The notes beneath the pieces are model-generated. The model did not search any database and was not told where the DNA came from. It saw only the letters and a list, made by a program, of their open reading frames with translations. From assembly GCF_963259705.1 (NCBI RefSeq), contig NC_081844.1, positions 103,132,671 through 103,196,670 on the forward strand: 64,000 nt of DNA, read 5' to 3'. Source of the DNA: Myotis daubentonii (lineage: Eukaryota > Chordata > Mammalia > Chiroptera > Vespertilionidae). The position numbers and the translations under genes are program-made. Positions 22,691 through 34,395 of this stretch are shown piece by piece (positions within the stretch are counted from its first letter, which is position 1; each line of letters opens with the position of its first letter).

Positions 22691-24314
22691 CTCTTCTTAG
22701 CTCTCACCAGAGGCTGTTATTCTTGAAAATCCTCACCTCTAATTTCCTCTGGCTCCCATTCAAGGTCACATTTGAACAGGGTGTCCTGGTGCCAGTTTCC
22801 ATCAACCAGAGCCTGCAGAGTCTCTGCCAACAGCATCCCACGTGTAGCATCTTTAAATTGCTGTCAAGATAGAACTCGCCCCATAGACATGATTTGGTAG
22901 AAGGCAGAGAGTTTGTGGTTAATTCATCATCTCGAGGTCTGAGGGGTTGAAAAATTTAAAGACCAACATTTGGCATGGCTTCTTCCAGAATGAGTGAATT
23001 ATTAGCAGTCAGGCAGGCCTCAACTTTTTATTCTGTCATACCTTTTATGATCATTTTTAATCTCTGGGGAAAAAATTGGTGTGGACGCTAGAGTAAGACA
23101 AGGGTATCTAAGTTTATCCCTGCCCTCTCACCCACGTGCCTCCACCCCTCCACCCCAGCCCTTTGGCAAGGGTAGGCCCAGCCTAAATGCCTTCCTCAGC
23201 TGTTTATTTAAGAAGATGCAATAACAATGGCCAATTATAAAGAATTTACTCCCTCAGCTCCAAAGAAAATCCTTTCTTTATACGTTACGTGCAGTGTGGG
23301 TGTGGGTTGTTTCTATAGGCTGTTAGAACACCGCTAGTCTAGTCAACACAAGAGTTGCTACTCCAAGATTTTCCAGTCCCCACATCTAGCTTTGTTGGAA
23401 TTGATATTGTTACCCAACAAAGAAGCACTGCTTTATCTTTCTTAAGACTCCACTGTCAACCTACTGACATTTAGGAAGAACAGAGTATGTGAATGGCATG
23501 CCTGTCGAGATCAAAATTTCTGGCAACTCCCCCACAACGGATCTAAAAACACAGAAGTAGAGACCATTCAGGCAAGCAAGACCAAACAAGCATACAGGAT
23601 GCATTAAGTGCATATTCAAATGCTTAGATTGTCAATAGACAGGAAGCACCTTGTCCACACTTGGACTTACCTCTGCTGGGTGCCTCACCGGTCCCACCCT
23701 GTCTTTTCACAAAGAACCAATACACAGCTCCTTCTCGCCAGGACAAAAATCACCCAGTCCCTAAAATAAGTCCCAGGTTCTCAGCTCAAGGCATATCAGG
23801 TGCACTATAACAGGTTAGCCCCGCGATTTTAATGACAGTTGCTGCAAATGGCATACTGATTAGGTTGACACTATGTAAGCATTTATGTGACATAGTTATT
23901 CGTGGCTCAACTGCATTATTATGTGATTTCATATTTATGTGCTAGAAGAACCATTAATAATAGGCACATTAATTAAACCCAAGAAATGTGTGAAACACAG
24001 AGTGGCCGTGAAGGTTCTGGGTTAGTCCTTTTGGTTTCACCGTAGATCAGGGGCCTCCGTTGCCTTGGAGAAGGGCATTTTCATGTAGTTTGACTCTGTG
24101 GAAAGCAGTAAGCATGTTGCTGCCACTGTTTGTATTTCTGGAATGGAAAGCCATCCCATCCAGCAAGCACATGGGATGGCTGTAATGAAAACTGATAAAC
24201 ACAAGTAGTGCCTGAGATCAGCAGTCGTAGCAGAAGTGTTGTCATGTCAGGGATACGTTATCCACTTAGAATACTAAGGGGCCCAGGTTAAACCAGCAGG
24301 CGAAAGCACAGACG
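22691..24314. other. Intronic sequence, no gene seen
   Basis: 1.6 kb free of recognisable repeats. The 23830-24000 part is AT-rich with ttatgtgacatag and attaattaaaccc motifs and could be regulatory. Confidence 0.4.
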
Positions 24315-24317
24315 CCG

Positions 24318-24477
24318 CCCTAGTGGGTTTGGCTCAGTGGATAGCGCATCAGCCCACCGACTGAAGGGTCCTGGGTTCAATTCCGGTCAAAGGCACATAC
24401 CTAGGTTGCAAGTTGGATCCCAGCCCTGGTCGGGAGCATGTGGGAGGCAACCAATCTATGTGTTGCTCTCACATTAA

Positions 24478-24539
<62 letters not shown>

Positions 24540-24595
24540 TCCCTCTCCCTCCCTCTCCCTCCCTCCCTTTCTCTCTCTAAAATTAATTGGGGGGG
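24318..24595 (+). mobile_element. Ves SINE with expanded CT tract
   Basis: Head ccctagtgggtttggctcag, cagcccaccgactgaagggt, box B gggttcaattccggtcaaag, then a long CT/CCCT tract and aaaattaattggggg instead of the normal tail. Confidence 0.92.
24482..24578. repeat. (CT)n / (CCCT)n microsatellite
   Basis: About 27 CT units then CCCTCT repeats, grown from the SINE body. Confidence 0.96.
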
Positions 24596-26005
24596 GGATA
24601 TCCTTGGGTGAGGATTTACTAAAAATCAAAGATAATGGGGTTGTTCAGGTTGGTGGCAAAGCAAAAAAACCAACTGAGGGTGTTCAGCTCTATCCAGTTG
24701 CTGCCATGAGAGAATACAGAGTCAGTACTTCTGTTCCTTTTTTATTTTCAAGAGAATTCAGGAAACCGGAACATTGTACAAAATCTTGACTTTGAATTTT
24801 TGACAATACCCACCTTAGGGCAGCCGGTGTGACTTCTGCCCTCGATAGACAAAGTTTACTTCCCCTTCGAAAGTCTGCAGCTCCATTTTGCCTTCCCTTT
24901 CATTCCCAGAAGAACTGAGCAGTGTTCCATGGACATGGTTTTGGGGAAACATTCCAGCCATCATGTAGCATCTTTCACAGTTTCCATTCATCCTTCCCCT
25001 CTCACTTTTACAGCAACCCTCCGGGGAATTACTGCTGTTTGCACTGTTTGGCAGATGGGTATGCTGAGAATTAAAGAAAAGAGGTCCTGGGCCCAGGTTC
25101 ACACATCTTGAAAGTGGCAGACCCACACCTTGAGCCCACCTCTTCAGATTTGGCCTCCTAACCATGGCTGGATGCTGCCCCCCACCCCCCCACCAGGCAC
25201 TCCCACATCACCCCGCATAGACCCCAGAGGTGGCATTTGGCACTCTGCATCATAATATCTTCCCCTTATATCTCCTGTTCCTAATTGAAAAAGATGACTT
25301 TGGGATAGATAGATAAATGAGCAGATGTAATCAATGTCACAGTGGAAATGAACAACGGTAATGAGGAGACCATCTTCCAATGCGGAGGACGCTGGGTAAT
25401 TTTTGTGGTTCTCGCAATAATTTGATTTACTTGCAGCGAAATGGCATGTTGCTCCATAGGAGGGCTGGGTGAGTGAAGAATTATGTATGCTTTCATCCTC
25501 CGGATTCTTCTTTCTCCATCTCCCCCAGGAAGCGCTTGGCCTTCTCTGTAGGAGAAGTGCAGAGAGCTGGACTCCCCCGGTGAACTGGAAAACGCACCTT
25601 CCTTGGAACGTGCCAGGTCGGCGCTTGCCTCCCCCTCAGCCTCCCCCCGGGGTTGTATCATCAGCGGAAAGGCAACCACAGGAATCCCACCCACACAGAG
25701 CGCAGATGGACAGAGAAGGGCCACACAGGCTGGAGTGGGCAGAGCAGCCTTAGCTCGGGGTGCACAGACAGGAAGCAGGCAGGTTTCGGTGTCTCATTTA
25801 GTGAATTAAATGCCTCACACAGCCTCTTTGTACTTTGGGAGAGTGTGTGGTCTCCAGAGCTGGAGAGGGGGAGCCAGAGGCAGACGGAGATGGAAAGTTA
25901 GGGCTTGGGGGCCAGGGAGGGAGGTTCTCACTTGTACACTGATTCATCTCATCTTCCCCAGGCAAGTCTCATCATTATCCACCTAATGGAGAATAATGAC
26001 CCCAC
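24596..26005. other. Intronic sequence, possible regulatory stretch at 25270-25460
   Basis: No gene. The sub-stretch with tgatttacttgcagcg and gtaatgaggagac is repeat-free and may be constrained. Confidence 0.4.
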
Positions 26006-26016
26006 TTGGATGGGCG

Positions 26017-26032
26017 GGGGGGGGGGGGGGGG
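26017..26032. repeat. Poly-G run (16 nt)
   Basis: Sixteen consecutive G after a C, a possible G-quadruplex former and a likely assembly-length error site. Confidence 0.93.
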
Positions 26033-26059
26033 AGGCTGGTGAGAGAGGTGTGCGATTCA

Positions 26060-26530
26060 TTAACCGTGAGTGAAGGGTTTGGCCAGCATCTCCGAAGGAT
26101 CGTGATTACATCATTTCACCCCCTTTTCTCACCTCTTTCCACTAATATGAGACAAATGCTAAATAACTATATAATAATACATTACTAGACAGAAAATATA
26201 ATAGCCTGCTACGGCTATGAAACTCCCTCAAAGATATATTTAAAATGTCACCGGTGCATAGTGTAAAATGCGAATTACAGGTTCATTGGGAGGACGCGAT
26301 TTAAAATCCGTACAATTGTACAGTGGCATTTCCCACTGGGTTTGCGCTTTAGTTGTCTTTTTCTGAACACCAAAAAAAAAAAAAAAATCCTCCAAGTAAT
26401 TTCGGCCCAGAGATGCAAACTTCGAGGACGTCTTTTCCTTTCCTCCGTATTTTCCTTTCTCGTTTTCATTGGCCAGGATGCTCTGCAAACCTAGTATCTT
26501 CTTGACACGTTGTCTTTTCCTGGGGATGAG
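26060..26530. other. Repeat-free AT-rich block, candidate conserved element
   Basis: Contains ctatataataatacattac, gcgaattacaggttcattgg, ggacgcgatttaaaatccg, a palindromic acaattgta and retained CpGs. An A run lies at 26372-26387. No exon. Confidence 0.42.
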
Positions 26531-27826
26531 TCTGCAGGCATCACAGAAGCCACGGGGTGTAGATTACACCTTTTGGAGATGTCGCCCGGCCACAGAAGGA
26601 TACAAGTAGTTGAAATGTGTGTCCAATTGCTAGCTTAAATGACTTGAGCCAACTTCTTAAAGCCAGGACAGCAGGGGCTGAGGATTTTAGAAGTTGGCAG
26701 GGGCCAAAAATGACAAGGCTGGGCAGTCACCTGCAGAGCTGCCAACCCTGACTGGAGGCTTCAAAACATAAACTTCCTCAGAGGACACAAATCAAAAGTC
26801 ATGTTTCCGCAGCTGTTAAAAGCAACTCATAGGCTTCCGTTGCATCGTGCACCACTTTGATTCTCATCCTGCTTAACATAGCTCACTGTGTGGATCGAGC
26901 GTGGGTTGCTCGGAAAACCCTGGGCGGAGCTGTCATCTGTGGTCATAGTTACAAGGGACTTCGTACAGAGGTGGAGCTCTCCTTTGTGTGTGTTTCCTGC
27001 ACGGGAGGGGGATTTCAAGGTTGGGAAACAGGATGCAATTTGGAGTCAAAGGTCATGGCTTGAAAACATCAACCCTGACCCTCTCTGAAGGCAGAGTCCT
27101 TGAGGTTCCTCTCTCAGAGGAGAGATGGCACCAACCCGCTGGTTTAAGCGGGCTCCCAGGTGTGTGGGTGTTGACTCCTTACAGATAAAAATGTATCCAT
27201 ATATGTGAATACACATATTTTAGTTAATTGTCAACCTTTTTTTTAAGTGGGAAATTTTATCTGAAAATCTAGATCATTAGTTTTCTTAGAAAAACTAGAT
27301 CTGTCCCTTGAGCCCTAATCCCCTCATGGCCACGTGGGCCTTGGCCTGAGTGAGGGCTGCCCCTACCCTCGCTGGTTCCCCTCCATCCAACAACTGGTCC
27401 ATGTCAGGTCCTGCCTGACCCCTACAGGTGTTCAAATTTGCTTCTCCGTGGCTCAGAGTGTGCCATGTTCTCCTTGTCTTTAGAAAAAGAAAGTCGTTTC
27501 ACAGAATGTGCACCGTCTACTGTTTTACCAGGAAATGGAACGGGGACTTGTCGCAGGAATGATCTATCTTGAACTTTCCATGCAGGATTAATATATTTCA
27601 AATAACTCCACCGGTCAGCCTTCTTTTGCTAACCGAGTTTCTCATTCTTCACTGATGCCAATGGAAAAAGGCCAATGGAAGCATGTTATTATTAGTAACC
27701 CTGGGATGCTTTACGTGGTCTCAGCTCTCTCTAGTTTGCAACGTTCAGCAATCGCCAACATACTCACTTTGGTTCCAGGCTTTCCTCCCCAGGTTTGCAG
27801 AATATCTGCGCTGTAACCTGCAGTCA
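26531..27826. other. Intronic sequence leading to exon A
   Basis: No repeat family seen. The frame at 27683-27886 crosses the splice site in the wrong frame and is not coding. Confidence 0.5.
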
Positions 27827-27856
27827 CTGATGGTCGTTTCTCCTCTCTCTTTCCAG
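27827..27856 (+). promoter_or_regulatory. Splice acceptor of TENM2 exon A
   Basis: A CTGAT branch-point candidate lies at 27827-27831, 25 nt before the AG, followed by a pyrimidine-rich tract (27834-27854) and ccag. Exon starts at 27857, splitting the Gly codon after its first base (phase 1). Branch point is inferred from the yUnAy pattern only. Confidence 0.85.
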
Positions 27857-28088
27857 GCCCTCCGAACCACAGCCAGTCCACTCTGAGGCCCCCTCTGCCA
27901 CCTCCTCACAACCACACGCTGTCCCATCACCACTCGTCCGCCAACTCCCTCAACAGGAACTCGCTGACCAACCGGCGGAGTCAGATCCACGCCCCGGCGC
28001 CCGCGCCCAATGACCTGGCCACCACGCCTGAGTCCGTTCAACTTCAGGACAGCTGGGTGCTAAACAGCAACGTGCCGCTGGAGACCCG
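27857..28088 (+). CDS. TENM2: TENM2 internal coding exon A: intracellular domain, Pro/His-rich segment
   Basis: This exon carries 76 complete codons plus a split codon at each end (2 nt at the start, 2 nt at the end; 232 nt). The peptide runs from PPNHSQST through [31 protein letters not shown] and [21 protein letters not shown]. This is the teneurin-2 intracellular domain just before the membrane-proximal part; the [14 protein letters not shown] stretch separates it from teneurin-3 as I know that paralogue. Teneurins are type II membrane proteins that act as synaptic adhesion and axon-guidance receptors, binding latrophilins outside the cell; Pro-rich cytoplasmic motifs in the family bind SH3 adaptors such as CAP/ponsin, and PPLPPP here is such a PxxP motif. 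The acceptor is a pyrimidine tract ending in ccag and the donor is CG followed by gtaagt. The frame joins exactly to exon B. Intronic frames read through both edges and are not coding. No start or stop codon belongs to this exon. Confidence 0.96.
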
Positions 28089-28094
28089 GTAAGT
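28089..28094 (+). promoter_or_regulatory. Splice donor of TENM2 exon A
   Basis: The sequence gtaagt directly follows ACC CG and is a perfect U1-complementary consensus. It leaves two bases of an Arg codon, completed by the first base of exon B (phase 2). Confidence 0.92.
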
Positions 28095-28975
28095 CCCCAT
28101 GGCCGATCATGCCCGTGTACCTACCTGAGCCACCCACACTGAGCCCCTGGGTGGCTCTGAGGTGCAGTGGGGCAGAAAATCTTGGCATAAATAAATGAGG
28201 CAAGTCTACCGCCTCCTGGTGGTTCCCTGGGGAATTTGACCCTGGATGGTAGGGTGATAGGTATTTCTCTGTTCACACGTGTTTCCTTTCAATGCTTGTT
28301 TACTCTCTTAGCTCTTGTGTACCCAACTAATAGAATTAGCATAACATATTTTTCCTCAGAGGCTCATGGGAAACATGCTTATAAGGATATATTGACTGAA
28401 AGCTACTGATAAATTATGCATTTGGCCTTTCTTGAAGTAATAAATGAAGACTCATTTGAAATTAAGTGTTTTGGGAGACCTTGAGAAACAATCCCTCATT
28501 CCAGACTGACGGAAGTATAGTTTTAATTTATATTTCATCCAGCAAGCGGTCTCGCTTTAATCCCTCCAGTATACACTGGCAGCCTGAGGGGCAAACAGTA
28601 ATGTGTAAAAACAAACAAGAGAAAAAGGGGCCGCGCGCATGTTGGGAGGGGAGAGTTTCAAAGTGATCTTCAGGCCTGGCTCTGTTTGGGTTTGCCTTTG
28701 CTTCTGTCCTTTTCTCACTTCTGGTCTTCCCAATTGTGCCCACCTTCAGGGCCTGGAACAAGGGTCACAGTGTGGTTGCAGGGATGTGACTGACAGCGAA
28801 GGCCACACGTGGGTGGGCCAGGCCTTGGTGCTCCCGCCCCGGACACCTGCATGGATTCTGTGCTCACGCTGTTATGGTTTCCTTGTCTAGAAGAATCACA
28901 AAGACTGAACAGAGAAAGGGGCTAATTCATATGGACCCTTTCAAAAGTTCTCACACGAGTTTTGTTGATGTTTTC
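28095..28975. other. Intronic sequence after exon A
   Basis: Single-copy-looking; 28330-28570 is AT-rich with tgataaattatgcattt and could be regulatory. Confidence 0.45.
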
Positions 28976-28977
28976 TT

Positions 28978-29175
28978 CTTTAATATATTTTTATTGATTT
29001 CAGAGAGGAAAGGAGAGGAAGGGAGAGGTAGAAGCATCAATAATGAGAGAGAATCATTGTTTGGCTGCCTCTTGCACACCCCCTACTGGGGATCATGTGC
29101 CCTGGACCGGGAATCGAACCATGACCTCCTAGTTCATAAGTGACACTCAACTACTGAGCTACACCAGCCAAGCTC
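28978..29175 (-). mobile_element. Ves SINE
   Basis: Reverse tail aatatatttttattgattt, gagagagaatcattgtttgg, gggaatcgaaccatgacctc, head ctactgagctacaccagcca. Confidence 0.94.
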
Positions 29176-29524
29176 TAACTGGTTTTTAGACTTTTTTATT
29201 TTCAGTTTAATACTAGCTTTAATGAGGGCACAGGTAATATTAGTCTTAACTGCAAAAATGTTAGCCACATTTAGAAAAAAACTAACTTACTGGGAATATA
29301 ACTATATATTTCTAAATGTCAGATGAAAGAATACTAATTCTTTTCTTGTAAGTTACTTAAGTTTAAGGAAAGATAGATATAACCTGTAAAATTTTTGGTA
29401 ACAATCATTGACTTTTCTGTGCTGACATGAAAACAAGTTTACAAGCCATAGATTTTCATGTTGTTTCTTTGTTTTGTTTCTTTGTTTTGTTTCATGTCAG
29501 CATCGTCCCCTTTAATAGGAAAGG
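29176..29524. other. AT-rich intronic sequence
   Basis: Includes a two-unit tttctttgttttg direct repeat at 29464-29491. No gene. Confidence 0.5.
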
Positions 29525-29526
29525 TC

Positions 29527-29978
29527 CTTTTTGTAACTGAGGTATGTAATTGACATATAATATCATATTAGTTTCAGGCATACAACAGAATGATTGATAC
29601 TCATATATATTGTGAAATGATCACCACATTAAGTCTAGTTAACATCGGTCACCATAACAAAGTCATAAAAAAAAATTTCTTACAATCAACTTTTAAGTTC
29701 TACTTTCTTAGCAACTTTCAGGAAGCTGGTACCTTTTTACCCCTTTCACCCATTTCTTCCACCCTCCACGCTCCCCATCTGGCAACCACCCATCTGTCCT
29801 CTGTACCTATGAGTTTGGTTTTGTTTTTATAAGATTTCACATATAAGTGAGGCCATAAAGTATTTCTCTTTCCCTGTCGACTTATTGCACTTAGCATAAT
29901 GCCCTCAAGACCCATCCACCTTGTCACGAATGATAAGATTTTATTCTTTTTTTATGGCTGAATAGTATATTGTTTCTC
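29527..29978 (-). mobile_element. L1 (L1M-type) 3' fragment
   Basis: Antisense phrases 'gtaattgacatataatatca', 'gtttcaggcatacaacagaa', 'gaaatgatcaccacattaag', 'gcacttagcataatgccctc', 'atggctgaatagtatattgt'. Confidence 0.92.
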
Positions 29979-30975
29979 ATCTATAATATTTTTTGTTTTA
30001 ATAAGGCCGTGAGCATTAATATGTTGTACACCATCATCCCTGTCGTCACTCCAAGCTTTATAATATTTTATTTTCTGACAATTATAGGTTATTCTTAATC
30101 ATGCCCACAATCTCCATCTCTAAGGCTTAAAATATGTAAAGTCAGTAGAAACCATGCATATATTACATGTTAGCAGTAGACTTAAACATCTGCACTGATT
30201 TAGTAACCCTCTAATAAACAGCTTTGCTGGCTGGTTTCCAGGCTGACGCTGCCTGGTCCAGCAGGCTGTACGCAGGGTGTCTCCATGGTCGATGGTCTTT
30301 AGGCCGGATCAGACTTTCTGTCTTTTCCTCCTTGTATTTAGGAACTGCCATAGACTTTGTTGAGCACTAGTCAGCCAGTTTTTACATTGACAGACTGTTG
30401 TTTGGAAAAGTAGTGTCTGGACATAGAGGCTACACAGAGTGGACTAGATGAAGACGGCGATGGAGGCAGAGAAAGGCAAGGAGAAATGTAACAGCTGTTG
30501 GAGATGAAGAAAGCAGAGAGGAAGGAAGCGGACACTATCCCCATGAACAACCCATGTTTGTTGTGCACTTTGCATGTGCAGGACCCAAGTGCTCTGCATG
30601 CCTGTCTCCGTCAAGCCTGACAGCCATCCAGTGGGGTCCGAAGGAACCATTATTATCACCCTTTAAAATATGTGGAGTCTAAGTGTTATAGTGGCAAAGT
30701 CATTGCTGGGAGGTCTTGGGCTTCAGGGAGATGGTAAATTAGGAGCCATCGTGGATGGACCTCTGGTGGCTCCACGCATGTCTGACAGGTGAATAACCAC
30801 ACACCTTCACTGGCCGCCCTAACTGTTACATGTCCAGGGCAAGCTCCATCCGAGCGGTTCCTCCTCACAAAGATTTCCCCCTTGGCGGTAAGACCGAGTG
30901 TGCTCACACTGCCTCCCATCTCCCATTGGTTTCCCTGGTGATTTATTTTGAGCTACTTGTGTTCTCTTGATGAGG
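29979..30975. other. Intronic sequence, no gene seen
   Basis: A possible MIR remnant on the minus strand lies near 30550-30670; otherwise unassigned. Confidence 0.45.
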
Positions 30976-30983
30976 ATCTAATG

Positions 30984-31199
30984 CAGGGGTGGGCAAACTT
31001 TTTGACTCGAGGGCCACAATGGGTTCTTAAACTGGACCGGAGGGCCGGAACAAAAGCATGGATGGAGTGTTTGTGTGAACTAATATAAATTCAAAGTAAA
31101 CATCATTACATAAAAGGGTACGGTCTTTTTTTTTTTTTTAGTTTTATTCATTTCAAACGGGCTGGATCCGGCCTGTGGGCCGTAGTTTGCCCACGGCTG
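30984..31199. mobile_element. hAT miniature transposon (family 2)
   Basis: Ends caggggtgggcaaacttttt and cgtagtttgcccacggctg are inverted repeats; the interior has gagggccacaat and an A/T tract. Perfect 8-bp target duplication atctaatg at 30976-30983 and 31200-31207. 216 bp, non-coding. Confidence 0.95.
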
Positions 31200-31207
31200 A
31201 TCTAATG

Positions 31208-31589
31208 GAAAGGACCAGCAAAGCCATGCCTGTCACCTTTCTGTTTTAAGTTCTGCTAGATGTGGGCTTCTTAATGATGATTTTGGAGGAGGCAAGTTGA
31301 AGACAGAGCTTGGGGAGTAGACAGGATTGCTGAAACCTGTAAGCCTAGAAGAAGGAGAAAACCTCTTCTGCTCTTTGGTCAGGACATTCAAGGTCCCAGG
31401 ATTAGAGAACGCGAGGCCCTTGGGATGGAGTTATTACCGGAAATCAAACACGGGATACAGAAGTCAGCAGATAATTAAAACGCCATTCATGGAACTGAAT
31501 ACATATTACATGGATGTGCAACTGGTCTCATGTTTAAAAACTTTGGCAGTAATTCATAAAATTATTGAGCTTTATGTTTCTCTTTTGAG
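31208..31589. other. Intronic sequence, nothing recognised
   Basis: A 95-codon frame here shows no domain. Confidence 0.45.
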
Positions 31590-31875
31590 TATAATTCATT
31601 CAGTGTCTTATTAGCAAATATTTACTGAGTCCCTCATGTATACCCAGGGCTATGTTAGGTACTGGGGAGATAATGATCAAAACGTGTATCCTGTCCTTCA
31701 GGGTTACAGAAGCTACAGGAGGAGAAAGGTACATGAACAAAAGGATAGTGTGGTGTATACAATAAACGGAGTGTGAGAAGTGATGAACTCTCTCGGGATG
31801 GTCAGGAAATGTTTCACAGCCGAGGGGCTGTTTGAGCTGGGTTTTGAAGGATGAGTAAGAGTTTACCTCATGAAT
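31590..31875 (-). mobile_element. L2 LINE 3' remnant
   Basis: 'attcagtgtcttattagcaa', 'atatttactgagtccctcat', 'gctatgttaggtactgggga', 'ctgggttttgaaggatgagt' are L2 antisense phrases. Confidence 0.85.
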
Positions 31876-33111
31876 AAGTAGGGAAAAAAAACCTCAAAAT
31901 TATAGCATATTACTTGTTCCCATTCCTCACGGGCTTTTCATATAGTCTTGGAAACTGTAGAAGTGGACAGATCCACGCATTCAAATGCTGAAGCATTGTG
32001 AGTTTAAGAGTCATTTTCTTACTCACAGAAGGAAGTGTAGGCATGGGAGCTCTGGTTTTAGGGACATGCTGCCGTCCCAGGATTCCCACTCAAATAAGGA
32101 CTGAGTACCGCGTCCAGGAGAGAAAATCACCGAAGGCAAGACATCGTGGAGGCTGGTCGCGATGTAGTCATCAATATTGAAGACGCAGTGGAACTTTACA
32201 CACACAGCTTCCCCACCTGCACGCTCCTGCACACAGACATCTGGCGTGATGGAAGGATTTCATAACCTTGCACTTGATGACAGACGCCCGCCACCCCCAG
32301 AGACTCCAGGCCAAGTCCAGTGTGTTTTCAGGCCCGTGAGGAACAAGCCCTTGCCGCTCTGTGTTGTTTTTTGATGTCTGTCCGTCTTAATGAGGCATCT
32401 CAGATCTCTGGGCTGGGCTTCTCCCGTCGTTTTCCATGACAAGTAGAATTAGAGGTGCTGATTGAGGAGGCATGGCCAGATAAATGGGACTGTGCAAATG
32501 AGGAATTTTATACAAGACAGAGCATATAAGGAAAATCTCTGTATCGCTGTGAATCATATAAGTAATGCGGATAAATGTCTGTTACCAGAAGTAGTCAGTC
32601 CATGTACTAAACCATTATCTAATCCAAGAGAAAACACACGGGCCAGAGGAACTAATTGCAAGAAGTCTTTTCTGTCTTTTGTAACGTGTTACGTAACAAA
32701 ATGACTCTGCCCATCCTCTTCCTCTCGGCCGACCCACGGGTCTTAGCACATAGTCCGCATGCGTGTTTGGTGAATGTCACCTCTCTCCCCTTCCTCTCTT
32801 GCGAGGGGCAAGGGCAGGAATCTGCATGGCCCGCTGCTGCCTGGGGGGCTTCTGAAGTCAGCACCTCTCATCTAAAACAGTAGGAAGTAGCTCAGCGCCA
32901 GAGCCTTCCTTTTCTTCTTGTCTGCGTTTTGCTGAAGCAAGCTCTCCCTCAGAACCCGTCTCAGCAGCAGGGCAGGAAAGAGAATTCCTAAGCAGGACGA
33001 AACCTCCCTGAGTTTCCTTTTGCCCTGAAATACAAAAAGCCCTCGTTTTCATCATCAGGATCCTCAAGCTTACAAACCGGTTTGCAAGTTGCTTTTTAAA
33101 ATGGTCATCCA
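31876..33111. other. Intronic sequence, no gene seen
   Basis: 32380-32760 is repeat-free with retained CpGs (ttctcccgtcgttttcc, gtaacgtgttacgtaac) and may hold a regulatory element. Confidence 0.4.
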
Positions 33112-33335
33112 GGCCGGCCGGCATGGCTCAGTGGCTGAGCATTAACCTAGGAATTGCAATTCCCTGTCAAGGCACATGCCCGGGTTGTGGGCTCCCTCCC
33201 CAGTGTGGGGCCTGCTGGAGGCAGCTGATCAATGATTCTCTCTCATCATTGATGTTTCTCTCTCTCCCTCCTTCTCCCTTCTTCTCTGAAAATAATTTTA
33301 AAATATATTTTTAAAAATAATAATTAAAAAAATAA
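33112..33335 (+). mobile_element. Ves SINE with internal deletion
   Basis: Head ggccggcatggctcagtggc, then the anticodon-loop to box B segment is shortened (caggaggtcac motif missing), then cagctgatcaatgattctct, CT tract, A/T tail. Confidence 0.93.
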
Positions 33336-33344
33336 AGTTCACCC

Positions 33345-34170
33345 ATGATCCATTCAAGAAACACCTATGAGAACCTACTATGTGCTGAGCACTGAGACCT
33401 TAACAATGAAGAAGAAAAGCAAAGCCTTTCCCGACACAGATTTAAGGATGAACATAGACAGAGCGTGAGTGAGGGACCAGACAGGTGACCCACACTGACA
33501 CATGTAGTGAGTGCCCTGTGAAGTACAGAGAAACCAGACCCATGGGAAACTGGCATTTAAACAGACCCCTAAGAATGATCGGTGTTCATTAGCCTTACAG
33601 AACATTCTAGGTGAGGGGAGGGAAGACGCCAGGAAGGGAACACTGAGACACCAGGAAGGGAAGCAAGCAGAGAAGGTGGCAAGGGCAGGATGGTGCAGGC
33701 TTGGGGTAAAGACATTGGACTCTACCCCCAGAGCAGTGAAAAGTCACTGAAGCATTTGAAACAGGAGAAGGAAATGCTAACATTGTTTTGTTTTGTTTTT
33801 ATTGGTGGTAGCTGCCAGGTAGTAAGTAGATGGAGCGTAGGGTGGAAGGTGTAGCAAAGCTAAAGGTCTGGTCTGGAGGTGATTGCTTGGCTGAGATGCA
33901 AGGTGGTGTGTTGTGGCTCCCAGCAGGAGCCCCGCAGCTGCAGTGCCCGGAGCCATGTGGCTTTCTCCGACCACTGAGGCAGGACGGTGCACATTCCCAG
34001 GGCTGAGGCCTCTGTTGAAGGAAGGATCAGTGGGAATGAATGATTGCCAGAACTGGGAGCTGTGGGAGAGGTAGGTGTAAGCACAAAGACCAATGCTTTT
34101 GACATAGGGGTGGGTGGATAGCGATGTCCTCTGGAAAACGAAAGTTCGGTCTTAGACATGTGCAAATATG
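33345..34170 (-). mobile_element. L2 LINE, longer remnant
   Basis: Antisense L2 order: 'gagaacctactatgtgctga', 'acattctaggtgaggggagg', 'cactgaagcatttgaaacag', 'cagtgggaatgaatgattgc', 'agttcggtcttagacatgtg'. Coding capacity is lost. A (TTTTG)n run sits at 33785-33798. Confidence 0.75.
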
Positions 34171-34394
34171 AGGCAACAAGAGAACTTAGCACAGCTGTTA
34201 TTGGCCAGGCGTATTTTGATTCAAAAATAATAGTTGTAACACACAAATTCCTGCATTTACAAATAATAGCATATTTGCTGCATCTGAAGCTCTCAGCAAT
34301 TGATTTTTCTCTTTTAAAAAAATCTCTTGAGAAATTTTGTTCAATTTAACGGTTATTCTACATGGTTGTACAGGTCTGTGAGTCACAATCCTTC
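34171..34394. other. Short AT-rich intronic spacer
   Basis: Nothing recognised between L2 and L1. Confidence 0.45.
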
Positions 34395-34395
34395 T

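Larger units (their letters stand above)
1..27856 (+). other. TENM2: TENM2 intron upstream of exon A (3' part)
   Basis: All sequence before the exon A acceptor is read as intron because no other teneurin coding segment or recognisable exon of another gene was found on either strand. The upstream donor lies outside the window. The intron carries SINEs, L1, L2, MIR, hAT and Helitron remnants and several repeat-free blocks listed separately. Confidence 0.9.

Noticed and set aside
27683..27886. Frame crossing the exon A acceptor
   Set aside because: It enters the exon in the wrong frame; the teneurin frame starts after the AG.
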